In this document: piece by piece, positions 18,370 to 27,367 of the stretch
How the letters are laid out: every line of letters begins with the position of its first letter
Numbering within the stretch: the first letter of the stretch is position 1
From: Roseovarius sp. THAF9
GTDB lineage: Bacteria > Pseudomonadota > Alphaproteobacteria > Rhodobacterales > Rhodobacteraceae
Reading direction: 5' to 3'
DNA: 64,000 bases
Assembly: GCF_009363715.1 (NCBI RefSeq)
Contig: NZ_CP045404.1
Coordinates: 2,572,001-2,636,000 of the forward strand
Notes under the pieces: model-generated
Databases searched by the model: none
Seen by the model: only the letters and a program-made list of their open reading frames with translations
Told to the model about the DNA's origin: nothing
Translations under genes and position numbers: made by a program

Positions 18370-19704
18370 TTACCTTTGAGTCGCCTCTTCGTCCTGCACC
18401 ACCCGCGCCCCCAGCGCCAGCACCCGCTCATAAGACAACCGCTGCTGCCACATCTGACCCAGGTCCCGCATCTCGGCACGCAGCAGATCCTCGTTGCGCC
18501 GCAGCCATCCCGGCACCGATCCAAACCCCACGACCCGGGCCCGCCCTTCCTCGATCCGCACCACCGGCCAGTCGCCCACCAGTGCGTTGTCGATCCCGAA
18601 CACCTCCGCGCCCCACCACTCGGCAGGGCCAAAAGCGTGGGTCACCTCGCCCAGCTGTTTCATCGCCGCCAGCACACTTGCCGGCGCGACGCTGTCGGCC
18701 TTTTCCACGGCAGCGTGCCAGATATCCAGGATCGCCGCATACTCCCAGCTGACCGCCGTCCAGCTGTCGGGGTAAAGCGCGTTGTATTCCTCGTAAAACG
18801 CATTCGGCTGGTTGAAGAAGAACGCCTTTTCGCTCAACGCCGGATCGTCGAAGTCGGGAAACTGGAACACCAGCCCCTCCATGAATTCCGCCCCCAGCCG
18901 ATCGACCAGCCGGTCGTAGTGATCGCAGGTGCAGGACAGGATTTGCCCTTTGAAACCATGGGCATGGGCGTATTCCGTCATCGCGTGCACCATCGGCGTA
19001 TAGCTCGTGCACCAGCATAGGATGTCCGGGTTCGCGGCCAGCATCGGCCCCACGACGTTCTCCGCCGGCGCGCCCTCTGCGGGGTATTGCACCTCGTGCA
19101 CGATCTCGATCCCCGCCGCCTTGAACGCCGCGCGATATGTGGCCAGCGACGGCAGGCCCATCCCGTCCTGCTGGGCGCACAGCGCCACGGTCTTCAACTC
19201 CGGGCGTTGCTTGGTCAGCCACTCCACCCCGGTCACCACGTAGACCGGGTGCACCTCCGACGGCGCAATCAGGTAGGGCGCGTCCGGCGAGAGGTCCGAC
19301 GGCAACAGGGTCGAGGTCAGGATGCGCTTGTCCATCAGGCTCTGGCCCACCGCGCGATAGGCGTCACCGCCCAGCATCATCATCAGCTTGATGTCATGCT
19401 CGCGCAGCAGCGCCTGCGCCCCCTCGCGCGCCGCGTCAACGCTTTCTCCACAATCGTAAGCGTGAATGCGGATCGGGTAGCGCCGCCCCCCGATCAGCAC
19501 ACCGCCCGCGTTGTTCAACCATCGCTCCCAGATGCGGCAGCCCTGCAATCCGGGCAGGCCCCAGCTTTCGGCCTGACCCGACAGTGGCGCCAGAAAACCA
19601 ATATCCACCGTCCGCGCCATACCCACCGACAGGCGTGGCATCACCCCCGAAAGGGCCAATCTCTGAGCAAAACTGGATGTTTCCGACGCCACCGCACGCT
19701 CCAT
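18370..19704 (-). CDS. UrtA/FmdD-like ligand-binding protein without evident signal peptide (444 aa)
   Basis: Type I periplasmic-binding fold (Peripla_BP_5, as in urea/short-amide binding proteins and the cytoplasmic sensor AmiC). Visible blocks are DIGFLAPLSGQAESWGLPG, RIHAYDCGES and LMMMLGGDAYRAVGQ. The start at 19704 has an AAGGA site; the first 28 residues (MERAVASETSSF...) do not look like a signal peptide, and no permease or ATPase is adjacent. It may therefore be a cytoplasmic sensor, or a binding protein exported by an unrecognised route. It is divergent from tmm and shares the GntR-type site region. Confidence 0.75.
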   Translation of the reverse strand: MERAVASETSSFAQRLALSGVMPRLSVGMARTVDIGFLAPLSGQAESWGLPGLQGCRIWERWLNNAGGVLIGGRRYPIRIHAYDCGESVDAAREGAQALLREHDIKLMMMLGGDAYRAVGQSLMDKRILTSTLLPSDLSPDAPYLIAPSEVHPVYVVTGVEWLTKQRPELKTVALCAQQDGMGLPSLATYRAAFKAAGIEIVHEVQYPAEGAPAENVVGPMLAANPDILCWCTSYTPMVHAMTEYAHAHGFKGQILSCTCDHYDRLVDRLGAEFMEGLVFQFPDFDDPALSEKAFFFNQPNAFYEEYNALYPDSWTAVSWEYAAILDIWHAAVEKADSVAPASVLAAMKQLGEVTHAFGPAEWWGAEVFGIDNALVGDWPVVRIEEGRARVVGFGSVPGWLRRNEDLLRAEMRDLGQMWQQRLSYERVLALGARVVQDEEATQR

Positions 19705-19720
19705 TAAGGAATCCTTGACA

Positions 19721-19733
19721 GACTGGTCCAGTC
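19721..19733. promoter_or_regulatory. GntR-type half-palindrome in tmm upstream region
   Basis: GACTGG-T-CCAGTC, a perfect six-base inverted repeat directly after a TTGACA (19715-19720) that could be a -35 element for tmm. The TGG/CCA arms resemble the operator at 17418-17458. Confidence 0.5.
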
Positions 19734-19773
19734 TTTGGCTTAGTAAAAGGAACCAAAAGAACCAAAGTCAATA

Positions 19774-19789
19774 ATTGGTCTACACCAAT
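19774..19789. promoter_or_regulatory. GntR operator in front of tmm
   Basis: Perfect palindrome ATTGGT-CTAC-ACCAAT ending 18 bp before the tmm start. TGGT-N4-ACCA fits FadR/GntR-type consensus sites and the arms match those upstream of the GntR gene 2.3 kb away. Its position near the ribosome-binding site fits repression. Confidence 0.65.
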
Positions 19790-19807
19790 CTAGGGAGATA
19801 AAATAGA

Positions 19808-21154
19808 ATGGCCAAGAAAAGAGTTGCCGTCATCGGCGCAGGACCCTCCGGACTGGCGCAATTGCGCGCGTTCCAATCCGCCGCAGACAAGGGCGCCGAG
19901 ATCCCCGATATCGTCTGCTACGAGAAACAAAGCGACTGGGGGGGTCTGTGGAACTACACCTGGCGCACCGGCGTCGCCGAGGATGGCGAACCCTGCCACG
20001 GCTCGATGTACCGCTACCTGTGGTCCAACGGCCCCAAGGAAGGTCTGGAATTCGCGGACTACACGTTCGACGAACATTTCGGCAAGGAGATCGCCAGCTA
20101 CCCGCCCCGCGCCGTACTCTTCGACTATATCGAGGGACGCGTGAAAAAGGCTGGCGTGCGAGACTGGATCCGCTTCAACCACGTGGTCCGCGACGTGCGC
20201 TACGACGACAAGACCGAAAAGTTCACCATCACGGCCCGCGATTCCAAGGCCGACACCGAATCCGAGGAAGAGTTCGACAATGTCATTGTCGCCACCGGCC
20301 ACTTCTCCACGCCCAACGTGCCCCACTACCCGGGCTTCGACACGTTCAACGGCCGCATCCTGCACGCCCACGACTTCCGCGATGCTCGCGAATTCGAAGG
20401 CAAGGACATTCTGCTGATGGGCTCGTCCTACTCGGCCGAGGATATCGGCTCGCAATGCTGGAAATACGGCGCCAATTCGATCACCACCTGCTATCGGTCC
20501 GGCCCCATGGGCTATGACTGGCCCGACAACTGGGACGAGGTTCCGGCGTTGGAAAAGGTCGATGGCAAGACCGCCTATTTCTCCGACGGTCACACGCGTG
20601 AGGTGGACGCGATCATCCTGTGCACTGGCTACAAGCACCACTTCCCGTTCCTGCCCGACGACCTGCGCCTGAAGACCGCCAATCGGCTGGCGTCCGACGA
20701 TCTCTACAAGGGCGTCGTCTGGATCGAGAATCCCAAGATGTTCTACCTCGGCATGCAGGACCAGTGGTTCACCTTCAACATGTTCGACGCCCAGGCCTGG
20801 TGGGTGCGCGACTGCATCATGGGCAAGATCGCCCTGCCCGACAAAGCCACGATGGAGGCCGACTGGAAAAAGCGCCAGGCCGACGAGGATGCGCTCGAGG
20901 ACGATTACGCCTGCATCCGCTACCAGGGCGACTATATCGAGGAGCTGATCGCCGAAACCGACTATCCCAGCTTTGACCTCGAGATGGCCTGCCAGCAGTT
21001 CTATGCGTGGAAAAAGCACAAGAAGAAGGACATCATGGCCTTCCGCGACCACGGCTATGTCTCGCCCATGACCAACAAGCAGGCGCCCGCGCACCACACC
21101 CCGTGGAAGGATGCGCTCGACGACAGCCTTGAAAGCTACCTGCAAACCAGCTGA
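19808..21154 (+). CDS. tmm: trimethylamine monooxygenase (448 aa)
   Basis: Class B flavin monooxygenase that oxidises trimethylamine to trimethylamine N-oxide with NADPH and O2. FAD-binding [15 protein letters not shown] is at the N-terminus, the FMO fingerprint at [11 protein letters not shown], the NADPH site at [12 protein letters not shown], and the Roseobacter-type W/Y-rich residues [12 protein letters not shown] follow. Length and sequence pattern match the characterised marine bacterial Tmm enzymes. GGGAGA precedes the ATG. TMAO demethylase (tdm) and the TMAO transporter genes are not in this window. GntR-type palindromes upstream suggest substrate-dependent induction. Confidence 0.95.
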   Translation: MAKKRVAVIGAGPSGLAQLRAFQSAADKGAEIPDIVCYEKQSDWGGLWNYTWRTGVAEDGEPCHGSMYRYLWSNGPKEGLEFADYTFDEHFGKEIASYPPRAVLFDYIEGRVKKAGVRDWIRFNHVVRDVRYDDKTEKFTITARDSKADTESEEEFDNVIVATGHFSTPNVPHYPGFDTFNGRILHAHDFRDAREFEGKDILLMGSSYSAEDIGSQCWKYGANSITTCYRSGPMGYDWPDNWDEVPALEKVDGKTAYFSDGHTREVDAIILCTGYKHHFPFLPDDLRLKTANRLASDDLYKGVVWIENPKMFYLGMQDQWFTFNMFDAQAWWVRDCIMGKIALPDKATMEADWKKRQADEDALEDDYACIRYQGDYIEELIAETDYPSFDLEMACQQFYAWKKHKKKDIMAFRDHGYVSPMTNKQAPAHHTPWKDALDDSLESYLQTS

Positions 21155-21166
21155 ACCGATTATGCC

Positions 21167-21260
21167 CCGGCCCGCCACACCGCGGGCCGGCGCAATCGCT
21201 GCCACAGCTTTTCCTCTGGCCAGAAATATCCCGGAGAGCGCGAGAGGCAGCGCCTCTCGC
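21167..21260. terminator. hairpin cluster between convergent tmm and iron permease genes
   Basis: Arms CCGGCCCG/CGGGCCGG (21167-21174, 21183-21190) and GCGAGAGGC/GCCTCTCGC (21240-21248, 21252-21260) could each form stable stems. Between them lies the motif TCTGGCCAGAAATATCC, which recurs at 50430. Likely bidirectional termination. Confidence 0.5.
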
Positions 21261-21297
21261 TCCGGTCGTCGCGGGCGCAGCCCGCGGCGAAACCGCT

Positions 21298-22962
21298 TTA
21301 CCCCGCTTTGACTGCGGCCCCCAGCCGCGCGGCCCGGCGCCCGGGCTCCTCGCGTCCGATCGACCGGCACAGCACGATCACCGGCAACAGCCCGAACGCC
21401 ACCAGTACCAGCGACGGCACCGCCGCCTCGTGCAGCCGCTCATCCGCCGCCAACCGGTGCGCCTGCACCGCCAGCGTCTGAAAGTTGAACGGATGCAGGA
21501 TCAGCGTCGCGGGCAATTCCTTCATCACGTCCACGAACACGATCAAGAGCGCCGTCAGCACAGACGACCGCGCCACCGGCAGATGCACCCGCATCAACAG
21601 CTTTGGCCCCGACTGCCCCAGAGACCGGCCAATGGCATCGAAATGCCCCGGCACCGTCGCCATGCCGCTGTCATAGGCATTCAGGGCCGCAGCCATGAAC
21701 CGTGTCATGTAGGCCAGCACCATCAACCAGATCGACCCGGTGATCAGCAGCCCCGTGTCGATCCCGAAGTTGCTTTCCATGAACCTGTCGATCAGGTTGT
21801 CGAGCGCGGCCATCGGCACCATCAGCCCCACCGCGATAACCCCGCCCGGCACCGCGTATCCCAGCCCGGCGCCAACCACCAGCGCCTTGCTGCCCTTTGT
21901 GGGGCGGGTCCGGGCGCGAAAACCGATCAGGATCGCGCCCAGCACCGTCAACACCGACGCCACCGTGGCCAGCACCACGGAATTCTGCATGAACCCGATA
22001 TAGCGCGCCGCGAACAGGTTCTGGCCCGAGCCCACGGCCATCGTCCCCAGCATGATCACCGGCACGATAAAGCCCAAGAGAACCGGAACGACACAGACCA
22101 GCGTCGCGATCCACCCCGCGCCACCGGTCAGGCGCGGCTTCTCCAGCGCCTCGAACCTTGCGCCCCGGCCTGCCGTCTGCGCGCGGCCCCGTTGCGCCCG
22201 CTCCAACCCCGCCACCAGCAAGGCGAACATCAGCAGGCACAACGACAGTTGCGCCGCCGCGGGCCGATCCCCCAGCGAAAACCACGCCTGGTAAATGCCG
22301 GTCGCAAAGGTCTGCACGTTGAAAAAGGCCACGGTGCCGTAATCCGCGATGGTCTCCATCACCGCCAAAAGCGCGCCCCCCGCGATGGCGGGCCGCGCCA
22401 TGGGCAGCGCCACGCGCCAGAACGCCTTCATCGGCGATTGCCCCAGCGTCCGCGCCACAAGAAAGGCGTTCGACGATTGCTGCCGGAACGACGCCCGCGC
22501 CAGCAAGTAGACATACGGATATAGCACGATGATCAGCATCAGCGCCGCACCGCCCAGGCTGCGGATCTCGGGAAACCAATAGTCGCGCGGCCCCCATCCC
22601 GTCACATCCCGCAAAAGGGTCTGCACCGGGCCGGGATGATCCAGCAGATAGGTATAGGCATAGGCCAGCACATAGGCCGGAAAGGCCAGCGGCAACGCCA
22701 GCGCGATTTCCAGCCATCGATGCCCGGGAAAACGATAGACCGTCACCAACCACGCGGTGACCGACCCGATCACGGCCGTGGACACGCCCACCACCACCAC
22801 CAGAATCAGGGTCGTCGCGGTGTAGCGCGGCAGGACGCTGGACAGCACATTGCGCCATGTATCCAGGTCACCGGTGAACGCCGCCAGCGCCGACGCAAGG
22901 ATCGGCGCCACGCAGAGCGCGACGATGATCCAGGCTAGGCGATGCAGCAGGCTTTCCGACAT
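21298..22962 (-). CDS. Fe3+ ABC transporter permease, fused two-domain FbpB/AfuB type (554 aa)
   Basis: About twelve membrane segments with two binding-protein-dependent permease domains, each carrying an EAA-type loop (GQSPMKAFWRVALPMARPAI and GQSGPKLLMRVHLPVARSSV). Duplicated permeases of this type import ferric iron with an FbpA-like binding protein and an FbpC-like ATPase, which must be encoded elsewhere. It lies 105 bp downstream of hemP, on the same strand and behind the same iron box. The start at 22962 (MSESLLHRLAWIIV) begins the first helix. Confidence 0.88.
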   Translation of the reverse strand: MSESLLHRLAWIIVALCVAPILASALAAFTGDLDTWRNVLSSVLPRYTATTLILVVVVGVSTAVIGSVTAWLVTVYRFPGHRWLEIALALPLAFPAYVLAYAYTYLLDHPGPVQTLLRDVTGWGPRDYWFPEIRSLGGAALMLIIVLYPYVYLLARASFRQQSSNAFLVARTLGQSPMKAFWRVALPMARPAIAGGALLAVMETIADYGTVAFFNVQTFATGIYQAWFSLGDRPAAAQLSLCLLMFALLVAGLERAQRGRAQTAGRGARFEALEKPRLTGGAGWIATLVCVVPVLLGFIVPVIMLGTMAVGSGQNLFAARYIGFMQNSVVLATVASVLTVLGAILIGFRARTRPTKGSKALVVGAGLGYAVPGGVIAVGLMVPMAALDNLIDRFMESNFGIDTGLLITGSIWLMVLAYMTRFMAAALNAYDSGMATVPGHFDAIGRSLGQSGPKLLMRVHLPVARSSVLTALLIVFVDVMKELPATLILHPFNFQTLAVQAHRLAADERLHEAAVPSLVLVAFGLLPVIVLCRSIGREEPGRRAARLGAAVKAG

Positions 22963-23067
22963 CCGGCGGGTCCCTCGTGGAAATAACCGCCTTTCGCTGC
23001 CACATCCGGGCCGAACTTGCCAGCAGAAACCTGACAAAAATAGTTTACCCGGCCCGACGCCAGAGCG

Positions 23068-23253
23068 TCACTTCGTCAGGATCAACTTGCCCGCGCGCGT
23101 GATCCGCAAAGTATAAACCTTGCCATCCAGCGTGATCTGCGCGGTCGTTTGCCCGCGCGTCAGCTCGCGCGCATCATGCGCGGTGTCATGCGCCTCGCCC
23201 GCCTCGCTGGCCGCCACAAGTTGCGGCATCTCCTTTGTCTGCGCGCGGATCAT
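23068..23253 (-). CDS. hemP: hemin uptake protein HemP (61 aa)
   Basis: A small protein whose C-terminal half (TAQITLDGKVYTLRITRAGK then LILTK) is the HemP family signature. HemP genes accompany haem or iron uptake systems and are iron-repressed; the molecular role is poorly defined. Its ATG overlaps the stop of a 54-codon ORF (ATGA), suggesting translational coupling. An iron-box-like palindrome lies upstream at 23476-23498 and an Fe3+ permease gene follows. Confidence 0.9.
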   Translation of the reverse strand: MIRAQTKEMPQLVAASEAGEAHDTAHDARELTRGQTTAQITLDGKVYTLRITRAGKLILTK

Positions 23254-23414
23254 GCCCCCGGCTCCCCGGCGGTCTGCAACAGCCGCTCCAACATCAGGTC
23301 AAGACACAGCCCACTTGTCATCGCGGCATCGAGAAGGGTGAAGGATCGGGGTTCCGGAATCAGTTTTTGCCGCGGCTCTTGGCCAGCACTTTCGGGGTGA
23401 GGCATCACACGCAT
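23250..23414 (-). CDS. small ORF translationally coupled to hemP (54 aa)
   Basis: The reading frame starts at ATG 23414 (MRVMPHPESAGQEPRQ) and ends in a TGA that overlaps the hemP start as ATGA. A GGAG site lies about eight bases before the ATG, and the start is 62 bp downstream of the iron-box palindrome. The product is not recognised; its C-terminal half (SFTLLDAAMTSGLCLDLMLE) could form an amphipathic helix. It may be a leader peptide or a real small protein of the iron regulon. Confidence 0.55.
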   Translation of the reverse strand: MRVMPHPESAGQEPRQKLIPEPRSFTLLDAAMTSGLCLDLMLERLLQTAGEPGA

Positions 23415-23475
23415 GATCGCGCTCCATTGCTTGCGATTTCGGGGGATGGCTGACCTTGAAGGCTGGCTTCAAATA

Positions 23476-23498
23476 TTTCTGATCGATTTAGTCAGAAA
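23476..23498. promoter_or_regulatory. iron-responsive box (RirA/iron-Rhodo type) upstream of hemP
   Basis: TTTCTGA (23476-23482) and TCAGAAA (23492-23498) flank nine bases, giving TGA-N9-TCA, the published alphaproteobacterial iron-Rhodo-box pattern. It sits between the modC stop and the small ORF-hemP-permease unit. Iron repression of that unit is inferred. Confidence 0.65.
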
Positions 23499-23514
23499 TG
23501 TCAACGGTCGGATT

Positions 23515-24621
23515 TCACCCCGGCGATACACCCGCCGCGCCGCCGATGCTGCCACGCGGAATCGCGGTTGCGTTCAGGATCGCAAAGCAGGTCATGCCGG
23601 GCTCAAGCCCCATCTCGGTCGCCGCCATTTGCGTGATCCGCGCCAGAAGCACATCTTCGCCCGCGCGGAGCTGTACCGCAACGCCCGGCCCCACCCCGCG
23701 ATGCAACGCCATAACAGCGACAGGCAGCACATTATGCGACGACAGACCCTCGGGCGCCGCCTTCGACAGCAGAACATCCTGCGCCAGCACCCTCAGCCGG
23801 ATCGTGCTGCCCTCCGGCGCTACCACACCGGGCAACAACAACTCGCCCCCCGACAAAGTCAAACGGCTCAACCCGTCGGCCCCGTGCTCGGCCACACGCG
23901 CAGGCAAGATCGCGCCCGCCTCCCTGATTCCCACCAGCGGCAGCGCCTTGGGGTCGCTCAGCACGGCCTCGGCCCTGCCCGACAGAACCACCTGCCCGCG
24001 CTGCATCACCACCAGTTCATCAGCCAACCGCGCTACCTCGGCAAGATTGTGCGACACGTAGACGATCGGCACCTGCGCCACGTCGCGCAGCCGTTCGAGG
24101 TAAGGAAAGATCTCATCCTTGCGCGGCTCGTCCAACGCCGCCAAAGGCTCGTCCATCAACAGCAAGCGTGGCCGCGACAACCACGCCCGCGCCAGCGCGA
24201 CCCGCTGTTTTTCGCCCCCCGACAGCGTCCCGGGCCGGCGCTCCAGAAGCGCCTCCAGCCCCAACAGCGCCACGACCCGTTCCATCTCTGCCCGGTCCAG
24301 CCCCCCCGGCGCGAAGCGGGCCCCGTATTCGATATTGGCCCCGACGCTCATATGCGGAAACAGCCGCCCATCCTGAAAGACATAGCCAATGCGCCGTCGC
24401 GCCGCCGGCAGATGCACGCCTTGCGCGCCATCGAACAGCACCGTATCGGCCAGCGCGATCCGCCCGGCATCGGGCCGCAACAGCCCCGCGATGGCATTGA
24501 CGACGCTGGATTTTCCGACGCCCGACGGACCGAAAAGCGCGGTCACCCCCGCGCCGGCCTCGAACGCCACATCCAGGTCCAGCCCCGGAAACCGATGCCC
24601 GATCTCGACGCTCAGGCTCAT
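23515..24621 (-). CDS. modC: molybdate ABC transporter ATP-binding protein (368 aa)
   Basis: ATPase of the molybdate importer. Walker A is FGPSGVGKSS, signature LSGGEKQRVALARA, Walker B RLLLMDEPLAALD. A C-terminal TOBE domain (about the last 70 residues, GVGPGVAVQLRAGEDVLLAR) is typical of ModC. The start at 24621 overlaps the modB stop by four bases (ATGA), so translation is coupled. Sulfate-type relatives exist, but the TOBE domain and the modAB neighbours favour molybdate. Confidence 0.93.
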   Translation of the reverse strand: MSLSVEIGHRFPGLDLDVAFEAGAGVTALFGPSGVGKSSVVNAIAGLLRPDAGRIALADTVLFDGAQGVHLPAARRRIGYVFQDGRLFPHMSVGANIEYGARFAPGGLDRAEMERVVALLGLEALLERRPGTLSGGEKQRVALARAWLSRPRLLLMDEPLAALDEPRKDEIFPYLERLRDVAQVPIVYVSHNLAEVARLADELVVMQRGQVVLSGRAEAVLSDPKALPLVGIREAGAILPARVAEHGADGLSRLTLSGGELLLPGVVAPEGSTIRLRVLAQDVLLSKAAPEGLSSHNVLPVAVMALHRGVGPGVAVQLRAGEDVLLARITQMAATEMGLEPGMTCFAILNATAIPRGSIGGAAGVSPG

Positions 24622-25322
24622 CGCGGTGTCTCCTGCCCGATGCGCCGCGCCACGCGCCGGGCCAGCCATTCCGACACCAGGACCGCGCCAAGCGCCACGA
24701 TGATCGCCAGCACGACAAGACGGATCGCCGACGCCTCGCCGCCCGGCACCTGCAGGAAGGCGTAAACCGCCGAGGGCAGCGTCTGGGTCTCACCGGGGAT
24801 GTTGGCGACAAATGTTATGGTCGCACCGAACTCTCCCATCGCCTTGGCAAAACCCAGCACGACCCCCGCCAGGATGCCCGGCGCGATCAGCGGCAGCGTC
24901 ACTGTGCGAAACCGTGCCGCCCGCCCCGCGCCCAGCGTCTCGGCCGCCGCTTCCAACTTGGGATCTACCGCCTCGATCGCCAGCCGGATCGCCCGCACCA
25001 TCAGCGGAAATCCCATGATCCCCGCCGCCAATGCCGCCCCGGTCCAGCGAAAGGCCAGCACGATGCCCCAGTCCGCCAGGATCCGGCCAACGGCGCCGTT
25101 CATTCCAAATGTCAGCAACAGCAAGTACCCGGTCACCACCGGCGGCAGAACCAGCGGCAGATGCACCAGCGCACTCAGCAAAGCCTTGCCCGGAAACCGC
25201 TTGCGGGCCAGCACCCAGGCCACCGCGATGGCCGGCGGCAGGCTGATCGCCACGGCCCACGCCGACACTTTCAGAGACAGCGTCAGCGCGGCCCATTCAG
25301 CCTCGCCAAGGCCGAGGGTCAT
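24618..25322 (-). CDS. modB: molybdate ABC transporter permease (234 aa)
   Basis: Inner-membrane permease with about five to six helices and the EAA loop AETLGAGRAARFRTVTLPLI, followed by the GFAKAMGEFGATITF signature shared by ModB and CysT-type permeases. The length is normal. It overlaps both modA and modC by four bases, forming a tightly coupled modABC operon on the minus strand. Confidence 0.93.
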   Translation of the reverse strand: MTLGLGEAEWAALTLSLKVSAWAVAISLPPAIAVAWVLARKRFPGKALLSALVHLPLVLPPVVTGYLLLLTFGMNGAVGRILADWGIVLAFRWTGAALAAGIMGFPLMVRAIRLAIEAVDPKLEAAAETLGAGRAARFRTVTLPLIAPGILAGVVLGFAKAMGEFGATITFVANIPGETQTLPSAVYAFLQVPGGEASAIRLVVLAIIVALGAVLVSEWLARRVARRIGQETPR

Positions 25323-26080
25323 GGCAAATCCCCGACACGCGTAAAGCCATGCGCGACAAAGGCGTCTTCGGCTCTTTCGGAAACCAGATGTTCAAGCACG
25401 GCTCGCGCGCCATCGCTGTCCCGCCCCGTGACCAATGCCATGGGATAGACAATCGGCGCGTGCGTGTCCGGGTCGATCCGCGCCAGGATCCGCACCCCCG
25501 GATCGGCCTGCGCATCGCTGGCATAAACCACGCCCAACGGCACCTCGCCGCGCGACACGAGGGCAAGCGCGGCGCGGACATTTTCCGTCTCGGCCAGCTG
25601 GGGGCGCAGTGCTTCCCAAAAGCCAGCCGCCTGCATCCATTCCTGCGCGTAGATGCCAGCCGGCACCGCCTCCGTATGACCCACGGCCAGCCGCCCCGCA
25701 TCCAGCCGCTCCAGCAGGGTGTCGGCGTTCAGCTCACCCAGATCCGCCGCCCCGCGCGGCCCAACCAGAACCAGCCGGTTGCCCAACAGGTCCGTGCGCG
25801 TCGAAACCGCAATATGCCCGTTCTCTTCCAGCCAATCGACCCAAGCCACATTGGCCAGAATCACCACGTCCGCCGGGGCGCCCTGCGCCACCTGCCGCGC
25901 CATGGTCCCCGACCCGCCATAGGATACGCGAGCGTCGATCCCGGACCCGTCCAGCGCCGCCTCCAGCGCACCGCGCAACGACGCCGCCGCAAAGATCGTC
26001 ACCGGCGCGTCGGACCGTGCCGCCCCGGCGCTGGCAAGAGTCGCGCAAATGATTGTGAAAACGCCGAAAATCCGTATCAT
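25319..26080 (-). CDS. modA: molybdate ABC transporter substrate-binding protein (253 aa)
   Basis: An N-terminal signal peptide (MIRIFGVFTIICATLASAGA) precedes the ModA fold. Oxyanion-binding blocks are TIFAAASLRGALEAAL, YGGSGTMARQVAQGAPADV and VSRGEVPLGVVYASDA. The start at 26080 is chosen because it begins the signal peptide; the frame continues 11 codons upstream. First gene of modABC. The upstream region contains a short palindrome (26227-26239), but nothing that clearly matches a known ModE box. Confidence 0.92.
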   Translation of the reverse strand: MIRIFGVFTIICATLASAGAARSDAPVTIFAAASLRGALEAALDGSGIDARVSYGGSGTMARQVAQGAPADVVILANVAWVDWLEENGHIAVSTRTDLLGNRLVLVGPRGAADLGELNADTLLERLDAGRLAVGHTEAVPAGIYAQEWMQAAGFWEALRPQLAETENVRAALALVSRGEVPLGVVYASDAQADPGVRILARIDPDTHAPIVYPMALVTGRDSDGARAVLEHLVSERAEDAFVAHGFTRVGDLP

Positions 26081-26279
26081 GTCCGAAGTATCCTGCACTT
26101 GCGGATGCGACACAAGACCCGCCCGATGCCCCGTCTACTGTACGGGACATGCCCCCGCCGCCACGATCCGGAGTGTTTTTTTCGGACCATCATCGAAATT
26201 TCATGTGAATCGACGATAATCATGTTTATACTACGTATATACACTCCGGTCTGAGCAAGTGGGCACCAGAGAAACCCCA

Positions 26280-26750
26280 ATGACCTTACAGGGCAAAGAT
26301 CAGCTTCCACTCTCGCTGCGCATCGCGGACAAGCGCGATGTGCGCAGCCAGTTCGGCGCGCTGTGCTACCGCATGAAGGGGGGCAAGCCGCAGGTGCTGC
26401 TGATCACGTCGCGTCGCACGGGCCGCTGGATCATCCCCAAGGGCTGGCCGATGGAAGGCAAAACCCCGGGGGAAAGCGCCCTGTGCGAAGCCTGGGAAGA
26501 GGCCGGTGTGCGCGGCAAAGTCACCGGCACCTGTCTTGCGCTGTTTTCCTATACCAAGGGCGTCGGCGCGGCTGACAAGCTGCCGTGCGTCGTGCTAGTC
26601 TATCCCGTCAAAGTCCATGCACTGGTCAACGACTTTCCCGAAGCCGGTCAGCGCAAGCGGCGTTGGATGAGCCTGAAGAAAGCCGCCAAGCGCGTCGGCG
26701 AGCCGGAATTGGCGCATCTCCTGAAGTCATTCGACCCCCATCGCCTCTGA
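26280..26750 (+). CDS. Nudix hydrolase, diphosphoinositol-polyphosphate type (156 aa)
   Basis: A single Nudix domain with the box at GWPMEGKTPGESALCEAWEE then AGV. It matches the short alphaproteobacterial group related to diphosphoinositol polyphosphate phosphohydrolases. The catalytic Glu pair (WEE) is kept, but the Arg that usually precedes the first Glu of the REUXEE core is Cys here. The physiological substrate is unknown. It is followed after 78 bp by a DUF1178 gene. Confidence 0.85.
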   Translation: MTLQGKDQLPLSLRIADKRDVRSQFGALCYRMKGGKPQVLLITSRRTGRWIIPKGWPMEGKTPGESALCEAWEEAGVRGKVTGTCLALFSYTKGVGAADKLPCVVLVYPVKVHALVNDFPEAGQRKRRWMSLKKAAKRVGEPELAHLLKSFDPHRL

Positions 26751-26828
26751 CGGGCAAACCGCTCGCTCGGCTTGATTTTTACGGCATTCCACCTATTGTC
26801 ACGGGGGGTTTCGCAGCGGAGCAACCAG

Positions 26829-27302
26829 GTGATCAAGTTCACCCTCAAATGCAATCAGGACCACCAGTTCGAAAGCTGGTTTCAGTCTGCCGAAGCGTTC
26901 GACAAACTCGACGCCGCCGGCATGGTTTCCTGCGCCGTTTGTGGCTCGGACTCGGTGACCAAGGCGCTGATGGCCCCCAGGGTCCGCGCCAGCCGCGACG
27001 CCGCCCCGGTGCCAGCCCCGACATCGGCTCCGGCACCGGGCGCCCCCGACACTGGACCATCGCGCCTTTCGGCGCCGACCGATCCCCGTGGCAAAGCCAT
27101 TGCGGACCTCAGAACCCAGATCGAGAAAAACTCGGAATATGTCGGCCTCGAATTCGCGGCGCAGGCCCGCGACATGCATGATGGCCTGACCCCCAACCGC
27201 GCCATCCACGGCGAGGCGAAGCCCGAGGAGGCCCGCAAGCTGATTGACGATGGCGTACCCGTTTTGCCCTTGCCTTTCGTGCCGCGCCGCAAAGCGAATT
27301 GA
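26829..27302 (+). CDS. DUF1178 family protein, zinc-ribbon N-terminus (157 aa)
   Basis: The N-terminus (VIKFTLKCNQDHQFESWFQS ... CAVCGS) is the DUF1178 signature and carries Cys residues that could bind zinc. A Pro/Ala-rich linker (about residues 62-90) follows, then a helical C-terminal domain (RTQIEKNSEYVGLEFAAQAR). A GTG start at 26829 with GGAG upstream puts the family's first residue at position 1. Function unknown; the family is widespread in alphaproteobacteria. Confidence 0.85.
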   Translation: MIKFTLKCNQDHQFESWFQSAEAFDKLDAAGMVSCAVCGSDSVTKALMAPRVRASRDAAPVPAPTSAPAPGAPDTGPSRLSAPTDPRGKAIADLRTQIEKNSEYVGLEFAAQARDMHDGLTPNRAIHGEAKPEEARKLIDDGVPVLPLPFVPRRKAN

Positions 27303-27367
27303 TCTTTTGCCTTGTCTCGCTCTCCCGCGAGGCAAGCGTTTTCACCGTCACTACAAGAGGACGTCCC

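Noticed and set aside
19790..21370. 526-codon minus-strand frame
   Set aside because: Antisense shadow of tmm and the adjacent hairpins.
26227..26239. TATAC-TAC-GTATA palindrome upstream of modA considered as a ModE box
   Set aside because: Does not match the known Mo-box pattern of Rhodobacter; too short to assign.
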